In this document: one piece after another, positions 59,578 to 64,000 of the stretch
Position numbering within the stretch: the stretch's first letter is position 1
How the letters are laid out: each line of letters opens with the position of its first letter
From: Sphingomonadaceae bacterium 3R27E2-A
GTDB lineage: Bacteria > Pseudomonadota > Alphaproteobacteria > Sphingomonadales > Sphingomonadaceae
Length of the DNA stretch: 64,000 nucleotides
Assembly: GCA_005503165.1 (NCBI GenBank)
Contig: SCNT01000005.1
Span: 86,335-150,334 of the forward strand
Direction of reading: 5' to 3'
The notes under the pieces: model-generated
Database searches by the model: none
What the model saw: only the letters and a program-made list of their open reading frames with translations
What the model was told of the DNA's origin: nothing
Made by a program: the position numbers and the translations under genes

Positions 59578-60343
59578 CGCCGCCCGCATAACCTGGCGCA
59601 CGGTCGCGCGTCTCGCCCTGATGGTGCTGACGCTGCTGTTCCTGATCGTGCCGCATCTCTGCTACCGGGCCGTCGGCCGTCCCTCGCCGATGGTCATGGC
59701 TTTCCTCAACGCCGTCGGCTGGATCGCCGGACTGCGCATCCGCACCACGGGCACGCGGCTGCGGCGCGACGTGCTCTTCGTCTCGAACCATGTCAGCTGG
59801 CTCGACATCCTCGCGCTCGGCGGCGCCGCCCGCTCGGCCTTCGTATCCAAGGCCGAGGTCGCGACGACGCCGCTCGTCGGCTGGCTCGCCGACCAGAACA
59901 AGACCATCTATGTCCAGCGCGAGGCCAAGCGCGAGATCCACAACCAGGCGAACAGCCTGCGCGAGGCGCTCGCGCGCGGGCGCCCGGTGACCCTGTTTCC
60001 CGAAGGAACGACCGGCCCCGGCGACGGGCTGCTGCCCTTTCGGGCGTCGCTGTTCCAGGCGATCGTGCCGACCCCGCCGGACCTGCGGGTCCAGCCGGTG
60101 TTCCTCGACTATGGGGCGGAGGCGAACGACATCGCCTGGCTCGACCCCGAATCGGGGCTCGACAATTTCAAGCGGCTGCTCGCACGGCGGCGCCCGATCC
60201 CGCTGACGATCCATTATCTCGAGCCGCTGCCCGACCATGTCGAGCAGGACCGCAAGGCGCTCAACGAGGCTGCACGCGCCGCAATCGCCGCCGAAATCGC
60301 CGCCACTGCGCGCCCTTCCGCCGCGTCGCGGCATCGCCTATAG
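59549..60343 (+). CDS. plsC: PlsC-type lysophospholipid acyltransferase
   Basis: 264-residue membrane acyltransferase that adds the second acyl chain to lysophosphatidate. N-terminal hydrophobic segment (LALMVLTLLFLIVPHLCY), catalytic NHVSWLD (HX4D) and FPEGTTGPGDGLLPF substrate motif. GTG 59549 lies inside fur; the start could be later. Confidence 0.9.
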   Translation: MSPSVATRADAARITWRTVARLALMVLTLLFLIVPHLCYRAVGRPSPMVMAFLNAVGWIAGLRIRTTGTRLRRDVLFVSNHVSWLDILALGGAARSAFVSKAEVATTPLVGWLADQNKTIYVQREAKREIHNQANSLREALARGRPVTLFPEGTTGPGDGLLPFRASLFQAIVPTPPDLRVQPVFLDYGAEANDIAWLDPESGLDNFKRLLARRRPIPLTIHYLEPLPDHVEQDRKALNEAARAAIAAEIAATARPSAASRHRL

Positions 60344-60350
60344 CGCGCCG

Positions 60351-61700
60351 ATGAAATCCGACTCTCCCCAAAATCCCCCCAAGACCTTCCACGTCAAATC
60401 CTTCGGCTGCCAGATGAACGTCTATGACGGCGAGCGCATGGCCGAGATGCTGGGCGCCGAGGGCTATGTCCCCGCCGCCGACGGCACCGACGCCGACCTG
60501 GTCGTGCTCAACACCTGCCACATCCGCGAGAAGGCGGCCGAGAAGGTCTATTCGGACATCGGCCGGCTGAAGCGCGCCGACGGCAGCACGCCGACGATCG
60601 CCGTCGCGGGCTGCGTCGCGCAGGCCGAGGGCGCCGAAATCGCGCGCCGCGCGCCCAGCGTCGACGTCGTCGTCGGCCCGCAGGCCTATCACCGCCTGCC
60701 CGACCTCATCGCCAAGGCGGCGAAGGGCGAGAAGGCGATCGACCTCGACATGCCGCTCGAAAGCAAGTTCGGCGCGCTGCCGAAACGCGCGGGCGGCCAG
60801 CGCCCGACCGCCTTCCTGACGGTTCAGGAGGGCTGCGACAAATTCTGCACCTATTGCGTCGTTCCCTATACCCGCGGCGCCGAGATCAGCCGACCCTATG
60901 CCGACCTGGTCGCCGAGGCGCAGGCGCTCGTTGCGGGCGGGGTACGCGAGCTCACGCTGCTCGGCCAGAACGTCAATGCCTGGGACGGCGAGGATGCGAA
61001 GGGCCGCGCGGTAGGCCTCGACGGACTGATCCGCGACCTCGCGCGGATCGACGGGCTCGAGCGCATCCGCTACACCACCAACCACCCGAACGACATGACC
61101 GACGGCCTGATCGCCGCACATGGCGAGATCGACAAGCTGATGCCCTTTCTCCACCTGCCGGTGCAGGCGGGCAGCGATCGCATCCTCGCCGCGATGAACC
61201 GCAGCCATAGCGTCGACAGCTATCTCCGCGTCATCGAGCGCGTTCGCGAAGCGCGGCCCGACATCGCCATCTCGGGCGACTTCATCGTCGGCTTTCCGGG
61301 CGAGACCGAGGCGGATTTCCAGGCGACGCTCGATATCGTGCGCGCGACCCATTATGCGATGGCGTACAGCTTCAAATATTCGCGCCGCCCCGGCACCCCC
61401 GCGGCGACGATCGACGAGCAGGTCGACGAAGCGGCGATGAACGACCGCCTCCAGCGGCTGCAGGCCCTGCTCAACGAACAGCAGCACGCGTTCAACGCCG
61501 CGACCGTGGGCCGCACGACGCGCCTGCTGCTCGAACGCAAGGGCAAATTGGGCGGCCAGCTGATCGGCAAGACCCCCTGGCTGCAATCGGCGCATCTCGT
61601 CGCGCCGGGGCTGGCCATCGGCGACATGGTCGATGTAGAGATCGTGTCGGCTGGTCCGAACAGTCTGGGCGCAACGGTGCGCCAATTGCAGGAGGCTTGA
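60351..61700 (+). CDS. miaB: MiaB, tRNA-2-methylthio-N6-isopentenyladenosine methylthiotransferase
   Basis: 449-residue radical-SAM enzyme that adds the 2-methylthio group to i6A37. N-terminal MTTase domain with Cys of SFGCQMNVYD and NTCHIREKA; radical-SAM CxxxCxxC in GCDKFCTYCVVPYTRG; C-terminal TRAM domain (from about 375). ATG 60351 starts 7 bases after plsC; phoH start overlaps its stop. Confidence 0.97.
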   Translation: MKSDSPQNPPKTFHVKSFGCQMNVYDGERMAEMLGAEGYVPAADGTDADLVVLNTCHIREKAAEKVYSDIGRLKRADGSTPTIAVAGCVAQAEGAEIARRAPSVDVVVGPQAYHRLPDLIAKAAKGEKAIDLDMPLESKFGALPKRAGGQRPTAFLTVQEGCDKFCTYCVVPYTRGAEISRPYADLVAEAQALVAGGVRELTLLGQNVNAWDGEDAKGRAVGLDGLIRDLARIDGLERIRYTTNHPNDMTDGLIAAHGEIDKLMPFLHLPVQAGSDRILAAMNRSHSVDSYLRVIERVREARPDIAISGDFIVGFPGETEADFQATLDIVRATHYAMAYSFKYSRRPGTPAATIDEQVDEAAMNDRLQRLQALLNEQQHAFNAATVGRTTRLLLERKGKLGGQLIGKTPWLQSAHLVAPGLAIGDMVDVEIVSAGPNSLGATVRQLQEA

Positions 61701-62704
61701 TGTCCAAACGCCCACTCGCCGCAGCGCCCGCCGAACCCGGCGATCGCGTCCGATTGACGGCCGAGTTTGAAAGGACACAGCTTCTGGGAATATTGTTCGG
61801 GGAGTTCGACCGCAATCTGGTGGCGATCGAAAACCGCCTTGGCGTCTATATTTCGGCGCGCGGCAACCGCGTGCAGATCGAAGGCGAGGCCGAATCCGCC
61901 GCCCGCGCCCGCGACGTGCTCGTCGACCTCTACAACCGCATCGAACAGGGGCAGGAGGTCGACGCCGGCATGGTCGACGGGGTGATCGCGATGTCGGCGC
62001 AGCCGACGCTCGACGGCATCATCCGCCACGATACCGACGCCGCGCCGCCGGTCATGATCCGCACCCGCAAGAAGACGATCGTCCCGCGCGCACCGTCGCA
62101 GGTTCCCTATATGCAGGCGCTCGCGCGCGACGACGTGATCTTCGCGCTCGGCCCCGCGGGGACGGGCAAGACCTATCTCGCGGTCGCGCAGGCGGTCGCG
62201 CAGCTCATCACCGGCAGCGTCCAGCGCCTGATCCTGTCGCGCCCCGCGGTTGAGGCGGGCGAGAAATTGGGTTTCCTGCCCGGCGACATGAAGGAGAAGG
62301 TCGATCCTTATCTGCGCCCGCTTTACGACGCGCTCCACGACTGCCTGCCCGCCGAGCAGGTCGAGCGCCGCATCGCGAGCGGAGAGATCGAGATCGCGCC
62401 GCTCGCCTTCATGCGCGGGCGCACGCTCGCCGACGCCTTCATCATCCTCGACGAGGCGCAGAACACGACGATCCCGCAGATGAAGATGTTCCTGACGCGT
62501 TTCGGCATGAACAGCCGCATGGTGATCTGCGGCGACCCCAAGCAGGTCGACCTGCCGGTCCCCGCGACCTCGGGCCTCGCCGACGCCGTCGCGCGGCTCG
62601 AGGGGCTCGAAGGCATCAACGTCAGCCGCTTCACCAGCGCCGACGTCGTCCGCCACCCGATCGTCGGGCGAATCGTCGAGGCTTATGAGGGGCCCGGGAG
62701 CTAG
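61700..62704 (+). CDS. phoH: PhoH-like ATPase
   Basis: 334 residues. A KH-like N-terminal part (FGEFDRNLVAIENRLGVYIS) precedes the ATPase with Walker A LGPAGTGKTYLA, Walker B IILDEAQNTT and SRMVICGDPKQVDLP. PhoH/YbeZ acts with YbeY in rRNA processing. ATG 61700 with GGAGG upstream. ybeY, its usual next gene, is not adjacent: the stop overlaps by 4 bases the end of a convergent gene. Confidence 0.95.
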   Translation: MSKRPLAAAPAEPGDRVRLTAEFERTQLLGILFGEFDRNLVAIENRLGVYISARGNRVQIEGEAESAARARDVLVDLYNRIEQGQEVDAGMVDGVIAMSAQPTLDGIIRHDTDAAPPVMIRTRKKTIVPRAPSQVPYMQALARDDVIFALGPAGTGKTYLAVAQAVAQLITGSVQRLILSRPAVEAGEKLGFLPGDMKEKVDPYLRPLYDALHDCLPAEQVERRIASGEIEIAPLAFMRGRTLADAFIILDEAQNTTIPQMKMFLTRFGMNSRMVICGDPKQVDLPVPATSGLADAVARLEGLEGINVSRFTSADVVRHPIVGRIVEAYEGPGS

Positions 62705-63600
62705 CTTCCGGTCTTGCGGAAGGTCGCCGTGGTCGGCGTGTCGTCATTGTAGTTGAGATCGAACTCACGCACCCCGCGGCGCACATCGCCGTCGGGCCAA
62801 CGCACCTGATAGGCATTCCGGCCGCGGATTTCGGTGGGCTTGTCGGTCTCGATCTCTTTCCATCGGCAGGCGAAACGGTCCCACGGATCGGTTAGCTTGC
62901 GCGTGCAGACCTTGAAAGCGAAGGCGCTGATCAGCAACACTTCGCCGCCGGGCGGCTCGGTTCGCACGATCACGGGCGCAGGCGGTGCGTCGCCGCAGCC
63001 GCCTTCGGCGACGACCTGCGGCAAATGCCGCGCCACCCGCGCGCGATTCGCCTCGATCGACCGTGCCAGCGCGGCTTCGGGCGGGTCGCCGACTTCCGTT
63101 TCCTCTTCGGCTTCTGGCAGGGCGTCATAGATTTCGTCGGAGCCGATCCCGAGCGCGATCAGTATCTCGTCGGGCGTTCGCCGCCGTGCCTGTTCGACCA
63201 GATGGCGCTCATAGGCTGCGAGGGGCGCGGCATAGACCTCTGCGGGATAGCCGATCGTCCGGAGGTCGCGCCGCATCCGGGCGATTTCCAGGGCAGCATT
63301 GCCATAACGCTGCGTCGTGTCGTCCGCGTCCTCGGGCATGATGAAGAAGCCGCCGCAACCGAGAATGTCATATTGCGCCCCGTCGCCCCAGTCCGGCGCG
63401 AGGTCCTCCTTCGCGGCCGGCTCCTCGGCAAGTTCGGCCTCTGCGGCGATGCGCACGTCATAATAGCCGTCGGGATACCAGTCCTGCCGCGGGACGTCGG
63501 TTTCGATCCGCTTGAGGTCGGCCGCGGTCGCGGGCGCGCGCGCGTCGACGGGCGCTGCGGCCAACAGGGCGATCAGCCCTGCAAATGCCTGAAGACGCAT
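62701..63600 (-). CDS. Secreted protein of unknown function with C-terminal DPWDRF-type domain
   Basis: 299 residues behind an AAAGGAGG ribosome site; signal peptide MRLQAFAGLIALLAAAPVDA. Middle part acidic and helical (about 25-190, with GCGGFFIMPEDADD). The C-terminal 90 residues (FAFKVCTRKLTDPWDRFACRW, AYQVRWPDGDVRRGVREFDL, TTATFRKTGS) recur in the next gene. Two Cys in this domain may form a disulfide. No family recognised. Confidence 0.8.
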   Translation of the reverse strand: MRLQAFAGLIALLAAAPVDARAPATAADLKRIETDVPRQDWYPDGYYDVRIAAEAELAEEPAAKEDLAPDWGDGAQYDILGCGGFFIMPEDADDTTQRYGNAALEIARMRRDLRTIGYPAEVYAAPLAAYERHLVEQARRRTPDEILIALGIGSDEIYDALPEAEEETEVGDPPEAALARSIEANRARVARHLPQVVAEGGCGDAPPAPVIVRTEPPGGEVLLISAFAFKVCTRKLTDPWDRFACRWKEIETDKPTEIRGRNAYQVRWPDGDVRRGVREFDLNYNDDTPTTATFRKTGS

Positions 63601-63632
63601 GGCAACCTCCTTTCGCGTCGCGCCCCGGCCGT

Positions 63633-64000
63633 TCAGCTCCCCGTCTTGCGGAAGGTGACGGTGGCGGAGCCGCTGGGGCCGGGGGCAACCTCGCGCGTGC
63701 CCTTGCGCACCGTGCCGTCGGGCCACTTGACCTGATAGACAAAGCGCCCGGACATCGGCCTGGCGACGCCGGTCTGGATCTCGTTCCAGCGGCACCCGAA
63801 GCGATCCCAGGGGTCGGGCAGCTTGCGGACGCACACCTTGAACGCAAAGGCGGCGACCATCAGGAGCTCGCCGGCAGGCGGATCGGTGACGAACAGGACC
63901 CCGGCGGGACGCGGGCGTGGCGGCGCGGCCGCTGCCGCCTTCGGGACGCTCGGCTTGCGCGGCTTCGGAGCCGGGGCGGCGGATTCGGGCGGCGGTGGTG
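63633..64000 (-). CDS. Paralogue of the preceding secreted protein, N-terminus outside window
   Basis: Open from the right edge to the stop at 63633, about 122 residues visible. A Pro/Ala/Lys-rich stretch near the edge leads into the same C-terminal domain as the neighbouring gene (FAFKVCVRKLPDPWDRFGCRW, VYQVKWPDGTVRKGTREV, TVTFRKTGS). Probably a tandem duplication of the domain. The ATG at 63860 is internal. Confidence 0.75.
   Translation of the reverse strand, partial: PPPPESAAPAPKPRKPSVPKAAAAAPPRPRPAGVLFVTDPPAGELLMVAAFAFKVCVRKLPDPWDRFGCRWNEIQTGVARPMSGRFVYQVKWPDGTVRKGTREVAPGPSGSATVTFRKTGS

Overview
The window is high-GC alphaproteobacterial DNA, most likely from a sphingomonad (order Sphingomonadales, Sphingopyxis/Sphingomonas-like). 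The signs are the OAR-type TonB receptor, MucR- and Fur-type regulators, the nfu/tsaB/rimI/fur/plsC/miaB/phoH block, and a conjugation module of the TraF-ArdC-ParB-relaxase-TraG-Trb type that is frequent in sphingomonads. It reads as three regions.

Region 1 (1-8964) is a CoA-thioester catabolic cluster: enoyl-CoA hydratase (cut by the left edge), SCP-x-like thiolase, acyl-CoA dehydrogenase with an Asp at the usual catalytic Glu position, MFE-2-like short-chain dehydrogenase, a TonB-dependent outer-membrane receptor, a LysR regulator and an alpha-methylacyl-CoA racemase-like class III CoA transferase. Together these suggest uptake and beta-oxidation of a branched or alicyclic acid. The substrate is not known.

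Region 2 (about 9.35-40.73 kb) is the core of an integrative and conjugative element (ICE). It opens with a control block (XRE regulator, LuxR, LuxI, a PhyH-type dioxygenase and an excisionase-like HTH protein overlapping traF). Next come traF, a lytic transglycosylase, ArdC-like, DUF2958, ParB-like and DUF736 genes and the relaxase. Then traG, a CopG-like gene, trbB-C-D-E-J-L-F-G-I, a DUF2274 gene and a second excisionase-like HTH gene follow. The right end shows a sequence resembling a tRNA 3' end (40708-40727), a candidate attR. No integrase or left end is visible, so the element probably starts to the left and region 1 may be cargo. Between relaxase and traG lies a compact 5.3-kb cargo island with two convergent operons. 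The plus-strand operon encodes a small DNA-binding-like protein, a MazG-like pyrophosphatase and a uracil-DNA-glycosylase-fold protein. The minus-strand operon encodes an acyl-carrier-like protein, an XRE regulator, an ImmA/IrrE metallopeptidase, a papain-like peptidase and a thymidylate-synthase-like protein. I do not recognise this combination as a named system; it is the best candidate here for an undescribed nucleotide- or DNA-directed conflict system.

Region 3 (40.7-64 kb) is chromosomal. An MgtC/SapB-like gene is followed by a long ter operon: terD, terA, a DUF475/TerC-like membrane protein, two more terD genes, ATP-grasp, a TerD-like/trypsin-like protease fusion, an unknown protein, a TRSP phosphoribosyltransferase, a HAD phosphatase, a StiP-type phosphoribosyltransferase, a CitE-like lyase, TelA, an XpaC-like protein and AIM24. 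This matches the predicted biosynthetic Ter system, thought to make a nucleoside-like metabolite. Hairpins sit in most of its gene gaps. A tRNA-Thr(TGT) and housekeeping genes follow, and the right edge carries two tandem paralogous secreted-protein genes, the second cut by the window end.
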